Made by a program: the position numbers and the translations under genes. Below are positions 33,353 to 40,642 of a DNA stretch of 49,077 nucleotides, piece by piece. The stretch is from the NCBI GenBank assembly GCA_026707665.1, contig JAPOWK010000007.1:1-49077 (forward strand), given 5' to 3'. Source of the DNA: Chloroflexota bacterium. Its GTDB lineage: Bacteria > Chloroflexota > Anaerolineae > Aggregatilineales > Phototrophicaceae. Each line of letters starts with the position of its first letter. The stretch's first letter is position 1. The notes beneath the pieces are model-generated. The model did not search any database and was not told the origin of the DNA. It was given only the letters and a program-made list of their open reading frames with translations.

Positions 33353-33780
33353 ATGTTCAATAAACGAAACTTCGCGGTCATTTTGGTGGTCACTCTACCA
33401 TATTAGAGGACATAGCAGAGTGACCAAGATGTATTTTGGTGGTCACTCTGCTATGTCCTCTAGTAGGGGTGGGTGTCTCGCATGCCGCGAACACAACAAC
33501 CGAGTATTGTTCTGTTTCGGGCATGGGAGGCTACGCCAAGATCAAATTCACCGTTAGCCATTGGCCGGACAATCGGTTCATATCAGGCAATCCAAGTCTT
33601 GTCGTGTGGAACCCGTCTCCACTAACGTGGCCAAAGCCTAGTGTGAGTTATGGCAGGTTGTCTTCTAACTCTCAAAGGACTAGAGCATATGTCAGGGTCA
33701 GTCAGGCTGGCATCTCTAGTACGGCTAAGTGCAATGTCTACAGGGTGGGGTATCCGTGGTTCATAGTGGAGTATAGCTGA
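33353..33780 (+). pseudogene. Small exported protein interrupted by a 53-bp insertion
   Basis: GGAGG (33342-33346) and ATG 33353 begin a signal peptide (MFNKRNFAVILVVTL) that stops at 33403. After a 16-base direct repeat the same frame logic resumes at 33436 (LVVTLLCPLVGVGVSHA), followed by a mature part of about 100 residues with two cysteines (ANTTTEYCSVSGMGGYAKI; later STAKCNVYRVGYPWF). Deleting one repeat-to-repeat unit (53 bases, 33381-33433) restores a complete secreted protein of about 125 residues with an SHA-A cleavage site. No family recognised; it may form a small disulfide-bonded beta fold. The next gene overlaps its stop (TGATG). Translation could still start at TTG 33436, giving a shortened signal. 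Confidence 0.65.
33381..33461. repeat. 53-bp duplication with perfect 21-bp inverted repeat
   Basis: Direct repeats of TTTTGGTGGTCACTCT at 33381-33396 and 33434-33449. Between and into them lies a perfect palindrome: arm 33405-33425 (AGAGGACATAGCAGAGTGACC) matches the reverse complement at 33441-33461, with a 15-base loop. The pattern fits one template-switching event. Confidence 0.9.
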
Positions 33781-33986
33781 TGGGCGCGATTCTGTTCATC
33801 GCCGGTGTCGGCGCCGGTATGTGCCTCATGGTATTGGGCGATATGCTGTCCGTAATCGTCTCCGACCGCTATTTGGTCGTTGAGGGTCACGTAATGTCGT
33901 TCGCTTCGATTCTGCTGGACTACGTCATGCCGATTCTCTCAGTCGTGTTGCTCGTAAAGCTCTTGCGCCGGACAAAGAAAGGCTAA
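33780..33986 (+). CDS. Small two-helix membrane protein
   Basis: 68 residues. Its ATG shares a base with the preceding stop (TGATG), so it depends on translation of the exported protein. Two hydrophobic segments are visible (about 3-30, ILFIAGVGAGMCLMVLGDML and beyond, and 41-62, SFASILLDYVMPILSVVLLV), with a Lys/Arg-rich end (LLRRTKKG) that should stay in the cytoplasm. A strong terminator follows within 15 bases. No family recognised; an accessory or immunity role for the upstream secreted protein is conceivable but unsupported. Confidence 0.6.
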   Translation: MGAILFIAGVGAGMCLMVLGDMLSVIVSDRYLVVEGHVMSFASILLDYVMPILSVVLLVKLLRRTKKG

Positions 33987-33999
33987 CGCGCCGCAAATG

Positions 34000-34029
34000 A
34001 GCCCCGGTACGCCGGGGCTTTCCCTTTCC
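34000..34029 (+). terminator. Rho-independent terminator
   Basis: AGCCCCGG (34000-34007), loop TACG, CCGGGGCT (34012-34019), then TTTCCCTTT. A perfect 8-bp GC-rich stem, closing the two-gene + strand unit. Confidence 0.75.
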
Positions 34030-34069
34030 CACGATTCTTCAAAACAGAGGCCCCGACGCAATTCGTGCG

Positions 34070-35473
34070 TCAGAAAACTTGCGTGACGCGCGCCGCGTCT
34101 GGGCGCACAAACTGGCCGTCGCCGGCGGAACCGACGATCTTGCCGCCCTGGAAAACCGTCTTTCCGTTGACGATAGTCCGCTCGACTACCCCCTTGAAGG
34201 TCATGCCATCGTAGAGCTTGTCGCAGTCGCGCGCCTGGGTGAAGAGCATGTCGGGATGAATCGTTGTCTCCGCTTCGGGATTGTAGATGACGAGGTCGGC
34301 GGCGGCGCCGACTCCAATGTGCCCGCGCTCGGGATAGACGCCGAAGCGCTTCGCCCCGTTGGTCGCGACCAGGTCAACCGCCTTGTTGATGCTGATGCGC
34401 CCGTTCAGCGCTTCGTGCATGACGCCGATCAGCAGCTCCTCGACGCCCGGCGCGCCCGGCGGCGCCGCCCATAAGTCCTCACGGGCGCGCTCCTTTTCCG
34501 CCACCAGGAAGGGCGAGTGATCGGTCGTGATCGCCAGCAGCGCGCCATCAAGCAGCCCCTCCCAAAGGGCGGCTTGGTCGGCTGCGGCGCGCAAGGGCGG
34601 ATTGATCTTGGCGTAGGGACCGCAGCGTTCCAGGTCCGCTTCGGTGAAGAGGAGATAATGCGGGCAAGTTTCGGCGCTGACTGTCGAGCCAGTCGCTTGG
34701 AAGCGGCGGACGACCGCCAGCGCTTCGGCGCCACTCACGTGGGCGATATGCAAGTTGGCGCCGATGCTCTCGTTCAGCGCCAGCAGGGTGGCGATCGCCA
34801 GCGCTTCGACGTGGGGCGGGCGCGAATCGCCATGCGCCGGCACATCGTTGCGATTTGCTTCAATCAACTGCGCCGTATGCCATTCCAGCAGCTGATTGTT
34901 CTCGGCGTGAACGGCGCAGACCAAGCCCGTTTCAGCGACCAGATTCAGCGCCTGATAGAGCTCCGGCACATAAGGCAGGCACAAGCCCTCGAATTCGTCG
35001 TCGCGTCCTTTGGGCGCTGCGGTCATGAAAATCTTGAAGCCGATCGCGCCTTCGTCGACCATATTGGCGATTTCGCCGGGGTCCAGCAAGCCGGGCGCGC
35101 CATACAAGCCGAAGTTGACATAGGCGTCGCGCTCGCCCAGCGCCCGGCGCATGCGGAAGACCTCGCCAGTCGCGCAGCAGGGCTTCGAGATCGGCATCTC
35201 AAAGACGGTGGTGACGCCGCCGGCCGCGGCCGCGCGCGTCTCGGTGGCGAAGTCGCCACGCTGCGGGTAGGCGGGGGCGCGGCAGTGAAAGTGAATATCA
35301 ATGGCGCCGGGCAGAAGCAGCTTGCCAGCGGCGTCAATCGTCTCGTCGGCGCTGATGCCGGCCGAATCGGCGACCAGAGCGACGATGCGACCGTCGCGAA
35401 TGCCAACGTCGAGAGTGGCGATATCCGTTTCCAGCACAACCTGCGCGTTTGTGATAAGGGTGTCTAGCTGCAC
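34070..35473 (-). CDS. Dihydropyrimidinase/allantoinase-type cyclic amidohydrolase
   Basis: 467 residues from GTG 35473 (MQLDTLITNAQVVLETDIAT), with AAGGGG eight bases upstream; longer in-frame starts lie in repeat DNA. It hydrolyses a cyclic amide (hydantoin, dihydropyrimidine, dihydroorotate or allantoin). The binuclear metal site is visible: HxH in DIHFHCRAP, carboxylated Lys in IGFKIFM, His in VHAENNQL, His in LHIAHVSG and Asp in ITTDHSPF. The overall sequence looks closest to the allantoinase (AllB) branch. It is the distal member of a minus-strand run with the M20 peptidase upstream, 246 bases away across repeats; hydantoinase followed by an M20 enzyme is a familiar pairing for N-carbamoyl amino acid release. 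Confidence 0.88.
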   Translation of the reverse strand: MQLDTLITNAQVVLETDIATLDVGIRDGRIVALVADSAGISADETIDAAGKLLLPGAIDIHFHCRAPAYPQRGDFATETRAAAAGGVTTVFEMPISKPCCATGEVFRMRRALGERDAYVNFGLYGAPGLLDPGEIANMVDEGAIGFKIFMTAAPKGRDDEFEGLCLPYVPELYQALNLVAETGLVCAVHAENNQLLEWHTAQLIEANRNDVPAHGDSRPPHVEALAIATLLALNESIGANLHIAHVSGAEALAVVRRFQATGSTVSAETCPHYLLFTEADLERCGPYAKINPPLRAAADQAALWEGLLDGALLAITTDHSPFLVAEKERAREDLWAAPPGAPGVEELLIGVMHEALNGRISINKAVDLVATNGAKRFGVYPERGHIGVGAAADLVIYNPEAETTIHPDMLFTQARDCDKLYDGMTFKGVVERTIVNGKTVFQGGKIVGSAGDGQFVRPDAARVTQVF

Positions 35474-35509
35474 TCGTTGTCCCCTTCGATTGGTAAATGT
35501 CTTTCTAGT

Positions 35510-35530
35510 GGGCGACCCAATGGCTCGCCC
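35510..35530. repeat. GGGCGA-type palindromic repeat
   Basis: GGGCGACCCAATGGCTCGCCC, an imperfect palindrome of the family also seen at 1539, 25053 and 29701. Confidence 0.6.
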
Positions 35531-35570
35531 AGACACGGCTTGTCCGCAATTGGATCATGCCGCCGCGCTT

Positions 35571-35646
35571 TTTCTACCCCATCCCCGACCGCCAGTGTCT
35601 ACGCGGCGCGGCCCCTTGCCCCAGCAAGCTAGGGAAGGGGAGCTAG
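35571..35646 (-). repeat. C-rich/G-rich intergenic repeat, copy 2 (interrupted)
   Basis: Reverse orientation relative to copies 1 and 3: TTTCTACCCCATCCCC, then about 22 extra bases, then CGGCCCCTTGCCCCAGC and AGGGAAGGGGAGCTAG. The extra segment (about 35587-35608) is absent from copy 3. Confidence 0.65.
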
Positions 35647-35719
35647 TCTCTACTTATTCTGTAATTCAATCGGCTCTCGGTGTGCTCTGTGTTGCCTCAT
35701 TTCCCTCTGTGGTGAAGCT

Positions 35720-36877
35720 TCAACACGAGGGCGCATAAACCGTCCGCCGCAGGAATTTGAGCAGAATGTCCGTCGTCGCTTGATAATCGGCCAGCTTCAC
35801 ATGCTCGTCTGCCGCATGCGCGACTTCGTAGCTGCCGGGACCGAAGATGATCATATCGCCGCGCGCCACATCCGTCAGATGCTTGGCGTCGCTGCCGGGC
35901 AGGTAACCGACTGGACCCGGATCATCGTCAATCACTTCGCGCACACAGGCCAGAAATGTGTTGGCGTAGTCGGAATCCAGCGCGGAATCGAACCAGGGTG
36001 AATAGACGAAATCGCCGATATCAACCGTCGCCGGCGCCAGATTGACCGATTCGATCACGGCGCGCAACTCCGCTTGAACCGCTTCCGGATCTTCTCGCGG
36101 GATCATGCGGCGATCCAGATAAATGGCGCAGGAATCGGGCACGGCGTTGGCGGTGCTGCCGCCCTCGATGACGCCGATATTGCAAGTGGGGGCGCCGACC
36201 ACCGGGTGGACGCGCTCCGACAGCTCCCGATGATAGCGCTGCAGCGCGCCGATGACGTTGGACATCGCCACAATGGCGTTGACGCCGCGGTCGGGGTTGG
36301 TGGCATGGACGGATACGCCCGTTGTGCGGACTGCCGCGCGCATGACGCCTTTATGCGCTGCCGCGACTTTATTGCCGGTCTGCTCGCCAACGACGATGAA
36401 ATCGCAGGGTGGCAGATGACCCGAATCAGCCAGCCATTTGGTGCCAAGCTGCCCGCCGACTTCTTCTTCGGCCGCGGCAACCAGGATGAGCGAACCCGGC
36501 AACTTGTCCTGCTGCGCCGCATCCATCATCGCCAGCATCATGGAGGCGAGCGGCGCTTTGTCGTCAATGCTGCCCTTGCCGTAGAGCGCGCCATCACGGA
36601 CGGCGCCGGCATAGGGATCGACGCTCCATCGCTCAGCTTCGGCCGCGGCGATGGGCACGGTATCGATGTGGGCGTGCAGCATGATACGCGGCTCGCCCGC
36701 GCCCAGCGCAGCGATAGTGTTGAGCGCCTCGGGCTTGGCAGCCGGCGCCAATTGCCGCACTTCGCAGCCGATAGCGCGCATCCGCTCGGCCACAAAGTCG
36801 GCGATGGCGCGGGTATCGCCCGGCGGGTTGGGCGAGGGGATCTGCACCAGCCGCCGCAAGAGCTCGACGCTATCCAT
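35720..36877 (-). CDS. M20-family zinc peptidase/deacylase (ArgE/DapE/CPG2 type)
   Basis: 385 residues. The dinuclear zinc site is intact: HxD in LHAHIDTVP, the bridging Asp in GKGSIDDKAP, the catalytic Glu pair in AAAEEEVGG, the Glu in VGEQTG and the final His in AADEHVKLADY. A dimerisation (lid) domain is inserted at about 175-290 (VSVHATNPDRGVNAI). Such enzymes cleave N-acyl or N-carbamoyl amino acids or dipeptides. ATG 36877 directly abuts the stop of the VOC gene, so they are co-translated. With the hydantoinase downstream, a ring-opening then deacylation path is plausible; the physiological substrate is not known. Confidence 0.9.
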   Translation of the reverse strand: MDSVELLRRLVQIPSPNPPGDTRAIADFVAERMRAIGCEVRQLAPAAKPEALNTIAALGAGEPRIMLHAHIDTVPIAAAEAERWSVDPYAGAVRDGALYGKGSIDDKAPLASMMLAMMDAAQQDKLPGSLILVAAAEEEVGGQLGTKWLADSGHLPPCDFIVVGEQTGNKVAAAHKGVMRAAVRTTGVSVHATNPDRGVNAIVAMSNVIGALQRYHRELSERVHPVVGAPTCNIGVIEGGSTANAVPDSCAIYLDRRMIPREDPEAVQAELRAVIESVNLAPATVDIGDFVYSPWFDSALDSDYANTFLACVREVIDDDPGPVGYLPGSDAKHLTDVARGDMIIFGPGSYEVAHAADEHVKLADYQATTDILLKFLRRTVYAPSC

Positions 36878-37342
36878 CTAAATGCCTTTGATATTCTTGT
36901 ACTCTTCCAGTTCTTCCGCTGTGTAGACCTGCATCAGCTCCAGCTCGACGCCGCCGGCCTCCTGCTCGAGAAAGGCGACCCAGCCTTCGGGATGGACGTG
37001 GCTGCCCGTGACCTTGCAGGCGGCGCATTCTTTGAGGGTCGCGCCCTTTGCCTGCGCCTCTTCCAGCGCGTCATCGATATTGGGCACGGCATAGCAAATA
37101 TGGTGCAAGCCTTCGTAGCCGCGCTCCTTGATCCAGGCGTCGTAGCGCCCGCCCGCGTCCATGGATTGGCAGAGCTGATACTCGACATCGCCGACATTGA
37201 AAATCGCAGTGACATTGCGCGATTTCTCATAGTCATGAATCTCGGCATCATGCCCGACGCCGAGAAACTCCTGATATTGCCGTAGCGATTCCCGCGCGTC
37301 GTTGACGGCAAAAGCCATGTGTTTGATATATCTGTCGTGCAT
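36878..37342 (-). CDS. VOC/glyoxalase-superfamily protein (methylmalonyl-CoA epimerase-like)
   Basis: 154 residues from ATG 37342 (MHDRYIKHMAFAVNDARESL), with a full AAGGAGG six bases upstream. Two beta-alpha-beta-beta-beta repeats: the first with His8 in KHMAFAV and EYQLCQ, the second with GLHHICYAV and VELELMQV. These supply the His/Gln/His/Glu metal ligands of methylmalonyl-CoA epimerase and glyoxalase I-like proteins. The length and pattern fit the epimerase branch, but no mutase or carboxylase partner is present. Coupled to the M20 peptidase gene, it may instead act on a breakdown intermediate of that pathway. Confidence 0.82.
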   Translation of the reverse strand: MHDRYIKHMAFAVNDARESLRQYQEFLGVGHDAEIHDYEKSRNVTAIFNVGDVEYQLCQSMDAGGRYDAWIKERGYEGLHHICYAVPNIDDALEEAQAKGATLKECAACKVTGSHVHPEGWVAFLEQEAGGVELELMQVYTAEELEEYKNIKGI

Positions 37343-37423
37343 CGTTGCCTCCTTGATTTGATCGCACATCAATTTGACGTGATTCTAAGTTACTCGCGAA
37401 ACAAATCTACACCGCTCACCAAT

Positions 37424-37474
37424 CTCCCCTTCCCTAGCTCGCTGGGGAAGGGGCCGGGGGATGGGGTAGAAAAG
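37424..37474 (+). repeat. C-rich/G-rich intergenic repeat, copy 3
   Basis: CTCCCCTTCCCTAGCTCGC, then GGGGAAGGGGCCGGGGGATG and GGGTAGAAAA; same family and orientation as 1644-1695. It lies between the VOC and nitroreductase genes. Confidence 0.7.
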
Positions 37475-37511
37475 CGGCGTCTTGAAATTTTCATTTCTAA
37501 CTTTCAGCTAC

Positions 37512-38045
37512 TCATTTGAAGCGTTCCCAATGCGTCAGGTCGCGCCAGCTGATTTTCTTCCAGGCGCGCATGCCGGTCCCGGCGGTTTCCGCCCGGTGAC
37601 CGACGCAGATGAACATCTCCGGCGAATAATGCTCCGGCAGATTGAGGATTATTTTCACCGCTTCCTGGCTGAATGAAGTGACGGGACCGGAGGCTAGACC
37701 TAGCGCGTGCGCCGCCAGCATCATCGTTTGCGCGGCCGTGCCAATGTCGATCAGCAGCGCGCGGTCGGTCGCGGGCAGATGGTGCTCGGCGGCGACCTCC
37801 CAATTGGTGCAGATGAGGATCAGGACCGGCGCCTGCTGGAACATGCCCGGCGAGACAAGGCGGATCAAACGGCGCGTCTCGGCGTCTTGGATGACAATGT
37901 AACGGTTGGGCCGCAAGTTGCCGCCGCTTGGCGCCCAGCGCGCCGATTCCAGAATGGTCTCGATTTGCTCGCGCGGGACCGGCTCGTCGGTCATCTCGCG
38001 CACGACCCGCCGCGTCTTGATATTGTTCAGCACCGCCTCGCTCAT
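37512..38045 (-). CDS. Nitroreductase-family FMN oxidoreductase
   Basis: 177 residues. The FMN-binding nitroreductase fold is marked by the N-terminal RRVVREMTDEPVP, APSGGNLRPNRYIV (about 38-51), a helix with DIGTAAQTMMLAAHALGLAS and the C-terminal GPVTSFSQEAVKIILNLPEH with FICVGHRAE. It would reduce nitro, quinone or enone groups with NAD(P)H; physiological substrate unknown. ATG 38045 overlaps the preceding stop by four bases (ATGA), coupling it to the DUF6092-like gene. The pair is transcribed from the consensus promoter at 38481-38509 and may read on into the VOC/M20 genes. Confidence 0.9.
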   Translation of the reverse strand: MSEAVLNNIKTRRVVREMTDEPVPREQIETILESARWAPSGGNLRPNRYIVIQDAETRRLIRLVSPGMFQQAPVLILICTNWEVAAEHHLPATDRALLIDIGTAAQTMMLAAHALGLASGPVTSFSQEAVKIILNLPEHYSPEMFICVGHRAETAGTGMRAWKKISWRDLTHWERFK

Positions 38046-38365
38046 GACTCGCCCTCCGCCTGCGCGCTATGCCGCAGCAGACAAGCCGCGACCGCGCGAC
38101 AGTGTTCATCGAGGCCGGCGGCGTAGCTCTCGACATCGGACATGGCCATGCGCATTTCGGGGATGCGCTCGATATTTTCTTGCAGGAAGGCGCGCGATTT
38201 ATCCGAAGCCCGTTCGAGCATCATGCCGCTCAGGCGCTCAGTCGCTGTAAGCAGGCGCAGGGGACCGTAATGCGCCGGCTCGTCTATTTGGATCCGCGCC
38301 GAGGTGATCAGAAGCGCCAGCAGCTCGACCGCCTCGTCCTCCTTTAGCACCCAATTTTCGCTCAT
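38042..38365 (-). CDS. DUF6092-like small helical protein
   Basis: 107 residues, all-helical and acidic (ENWVLKEDEAVELLALLITS, then IDEPAHYGPLRLLTATERLS). I recognise the ARIQIDEPxxYGPLRLL pattern as DUF6092-like, from memory. No catalytic motif or membrane segment. It overlaps the nitroreductase start by four bases, so the products are probably made in fixed ratio and may interact. AGGGGAAGG lies eight bases before the ATG. First gene downstream of the strong minus-strand promoter at 38481-38509. Confidence 0.65.
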   Translation of the reverse strand: MSENWVLKEDEAVELLALLITSARIQIDEPAHYGPLRLLTATERLSGMMLERASDKSRAFLQENIERIPEMRMAMSDVESYAAGLDEHCRAVAACLLRHSAQAEGES

Positions 38366-38409
38366 CTATCAAGCCTTCCCCTCCGCCAAGAGCAAGCAAT
38401 TCAGGCTGT

Positions 38410-38438
38410 TTGACAGTCCAATTCACCTACGTTATCAT
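38410..38438 (+). promoter_or_regulatory. Rightward promoter for the epimerase operon
   Basis: TTGACA (38410-38415), 17-base spacer, TATCAT (38433-38438): eleven of twelve consensus bases. The start point would be near 38445, leaving a leader of about 165 bases before ATG 38610. Confidence 0.6.
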
Positions 38439-38456
38439 CTCAGCCATCATCGGGAT

Positions 38457-38479
38457 TGTCTACAATTTACAAGTGGACA
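38457..38479. promoter_or_regulatory. Inverted repeat between face-to-face promoters
   Basis: TGTCTAC (38457-38463) and GTGGACA (38473-38479), one mismatch, nine-base spacer. It covers the start-site region of the leftward promoter and lies just downstream of the rightward one, a good position for one repressor to control both. Confidence 0.4.
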
Positions 38480-38480
38480 G

Positions 38481-38509
38481 ATTATAAGAAGCGCCGATGC
38501 CAGTGTCAA
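38481..38509 (-). promoter_or_regulatory. Perfect consensus promoter for the DUF6092/nitroreductase operon
   Basis: On the minus strand TTGACA (38504-38509), exactly 17 bases, TATAAT (38481-38486). The start point near 38474 gives a leader of about 110 bases before ATG 38365. It is the best promoter match in the window. Confidence 0.7.
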
Positions 38510-38609
38510 GCAATCTGAAGCCTGAACGGACGCAGGCGAGCGAGAACCGGCGCGTCTGGCACTGCTCGACGGGCGATCTCATGATCTTGGCTCGCTTGGA
38601 ATCTTGGTG

Positions 38610-39551
38610 ATGCGCGTCCTCGTCACTGGCGCCAATGGCTTTCTCGGCTCTAATATCGTCGCCGCTTGTCTGGAAGCGGGAATTGATGTTGCCGCTGTTG
38701 ATCTGACCTTCGACAATCAAGCCTTTGCGCAGTTTGCCGGCGACAATCTACAGTTGATTGAATCGAATTGCGTCGAAATGCCCGCCGTTGCCGCGGACGT
38801 GCTGATACATGCTGCCTTTATCACGGCGACGCCTGAAGAACGTGACGAAGCTCCAGAATCGAATCTGCGCGCCAATATCGAACCCATGTTGTCAGTCATG
38901 GAGTATGCGCGGCATCATGGCATCGGTCGAGAGATTTACGTGAGTTCGGCGGCAGTCCATCGATGCACGCCCGAATCCACGATCGACGAATCGCTTCCGC
39001 AGCGACCGCTCGGTGTATATGCCGTCGCCAAGACTCTGATGGAGCAATTGGTCGAAACCATGCGCCGAGTGCATGGACGAGACTGTTCGTGCGTACGCCC
39101 CGGTAGCATCTATGGTCCCTATGAGTATCGCCGCTCAACCCGCCCCAGATTGAGCAAGGTCGCGCTGATGATGATGTCGGCGCTTTCGCGGGGCGAGATT
39201 GTGGTTGATCAACCCGACGAGCGCGGCGAATGGACCTATGCGCCGGATATCGGGCGGGCGCTGGTCGCGCTGCTCAAAGCGGATTCGCTGAATTACGCTC
39301 TGTATCAAGTCGCGAGTGGTGATGTGATATCAAACTTCGAGCTCGCCCAAAGGATCGCCAGTCTAATGGATGGGGTGACCGTGCGGATTTCAGAGTCGCA
39401 GGCGCAAGAGGTGACGCAGCGGAAAGAACCGCGCATTTTGGACACCAGCCGCCTGGCGCAGGATGTCGAATTCAGCGATTGGACGAAGATGAGCGAGCTG
39501 ACGCTCAGACAAACTCTCGACAGTATCTCGCGGCGCCTAACCGATGCTTAA
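38610..39551 (+). CDS. NAD-dependent epimerase/dehydratase (extended SDR)
   Basis: 313 residues from ATG 38610 (MRVLVTGANGFLGSNIVAAC); TTG and GTG codons directly before it are alternatives. The dinucleotide motif is GANGFLG, the catalytic Tyr-x-x-x-Lys is in VYAVAKTLMEQ, with Ser in YVSSAAVH, and RPGSIYGPYEYR is the typical post-catalytic segment of UDP-sugar epimerases. It probably epimerises or dehydrates a nucleotide-sugar or free sugar. Its last eight bases overlap the next gene, and four + strand genes follow with minimal gaps (epimerase, Gfo/Idh, unknown enzyme, Gfo/Idh), the look of a catabolic operon for an unusual sugar or cyclitol. Confidence 0.88.
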   Translation: MRVLVTGANGFLGSNIVAACLEAGIDVAAVDLTFDNQAFAQFAGDNLQLIESNCVEMPAVAADVLIHAAFITATPEERDEAPESNLRANIEPMLSVMEYARHHGIGREIYVSSAAVHRCTPESTIDESLPQRPLGVYAVAKTLMEQLVETMRRVHGRDCSCVRPGSIYGPYEYRRSTRPRLSKVALMMMSALSRGEIVVDQPDERGEWTYAPDIGRALVALLKADSLNYALYQVASGDVISNFELAQRIASLMDGVTVRISESQAQEVTQRKEPRILDTSRLAQDVEFSDWTKMSELTLRQTLDSISRRLTDA

Positions 39552-40575
39552 AGTCCTTCTCGCTGGTCTCGGCGTTCGTGGGCGGCATTGGGCGGAAGTG
39601 ATCAGTCGCTCAGAGCGTGCTGACTTGCTCGCTTTCGCCGATCCGTCGTCGGCGGCGCTTGCCCGCGCAGTCGCTGAGTTTGGCGAGCGCCCCGCCTTCT
39701 CCGGCGTCGCGGCGGCGCTGGACTCGCTCGATCGAGTCGATGCCTTGGTATTGGCGAACCCGCCCATCGATCGCGAGGCTATCGTTCGCCTGGCCTGCGC
39801 GCGACGCCTGCCGATGCTCATCGAAAAGCCGCTGGCGCTGAACCTCGCTGAAGCGGCGACACTGGTCGAGATTGCCGAGTCGGACGCGGTGTCGCTGATG
39901 GTCGGGCTGAACTTCCGTTATCTGGCGGTGACGAAGGCCTTGATGCGCTTGCTGGCGGAGAACGCTGTGGGGCCTCCAGCCTTCGCGCGCTTCACCTACG
40001 AGCGCTGGCGTGACGGGCGGCGCCCTGATCTGAACGATTATCCCCTGGCCATGGAGCATCCGATGCTCTGGGAGCAATCCATACACCATTTCGATTTGAT
40101 GCGCTTCGTCTATGGGCGGGAGCCAGTTCAGGTGCAGTGCCAGACCTGGAATCCGTCTTGGAGCATGTATGCTGGCGACAGCAATGTATCGGCGCTCATC
40201 GAGTTTGATGGGGGCCTGCGCGTGAATTATCAGGGCACCTGGCAGGGCAGTTGGGCGGCGCCCGGCTTTGAATGGCGCACCGATTGCGCTGAGGGTATGA
40301 TTACGCAACGGGACGAATTCGGCGCGCTGCATTTTGCCCGCCGTGATGAGGCGACTTTACGGTCGGTGCCGCTGCCGCCGCATGAACGCTGGATCAGCGA
40401 GACGACCGCGCTCTTCGCCGCCTTTGTCGATCACGTTATCGACGGCGACGCGCTTCAGTGCAGCGGTCGCGATCACTTAATGTCGCTGGCGATGCTGGAA
40501 GCCTGCATTCAATCGAGCGCTAGCGGCAATGGCGTTCTTATCCGTGATGTCCTCCCGGCGCCTGGGAAACTGTAG
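39544..40575 (+). CDS. Gfo/Idh/MocA-family oxidoreductase
   Basis: 343 residues. An N-terminal Rossmann fold (MLKVLLAGLGVRGRHWAEVI) is followed by the family-defining EKP motif in LIEKPLALNLAEA near residue 98, then VGLNFRY and a C-terminal alpha/beta domain whose HPMLWEQSIHHFDLMRFVYG helix carries the usual catalytic His. NAD(P)-dependent oxidation of a sugar or cyclitol is expected. It overlaps the epimerase gene by eight bases. The stop (40573-40575) lies inside a palindromic repeat. Confidence 0.88.
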   Translation: MLKVLLAGLGVRGRHWAEVISRSERADLLAFADPSSAALARAVAEFGERPAFSGVAAALDSLDRVDALVLANPPIDREAIVRLACARRLPMLIEKPLALNLAEAATLVEIAESDAVSLMVGLNFRYLAVTKALMRLLAENAVGPPAFARFTYERWRDGRRPDLNDYPLAMEHPMLWEQSIHHFDLMRFVYGREPVQVQCQTWNPSWSMYAGDSNVSALIEFDGGLRVNYQGTWQGSWAAPGFEWRTDCAEGMITQRDEFGALHFARRDEATLRSVPLPPHERWISETTALFAAFVDHVIDGDALQCSGRDHLMSLAMLEACIQSSASGNGVLIRDVLPAPGKL

Positions 40576-40602
40576 GGACGTTTCGGTGAAACGCCCGCCC
40601 GC
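40573..40602. repeat. Variant GGGACG palindromic repeat
   Basis: GGGACGTTTC, three bases, GAAACGCCC. Related in layout (TAGGG start, GCCCGC end) to the GGGCGACC family. It includes the stop codon of the upstream oxidoreductase and precedes the next ribosome binding site. Confidence 0.55.
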
Positions 40603-40642
40603 GCCGTGGAAATACTTCTGCGGAACCAGCGAAGGACCAAAC

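Noticed and set aside
33405..33461. 21-bp inverted repeat considered as an invertible promoter switch or terminator
   Set aside because: The 15-base loop is too short for a promoter and no recombinase gene is near; the direct repeats and rebuilt signal peptide fit a template-switch insertion better.
36074..37285. 403-codon open frame on the + strand opposite the M20 and VOC genes
   Set aside because: Antisense shadow crossing two well-supported genes.
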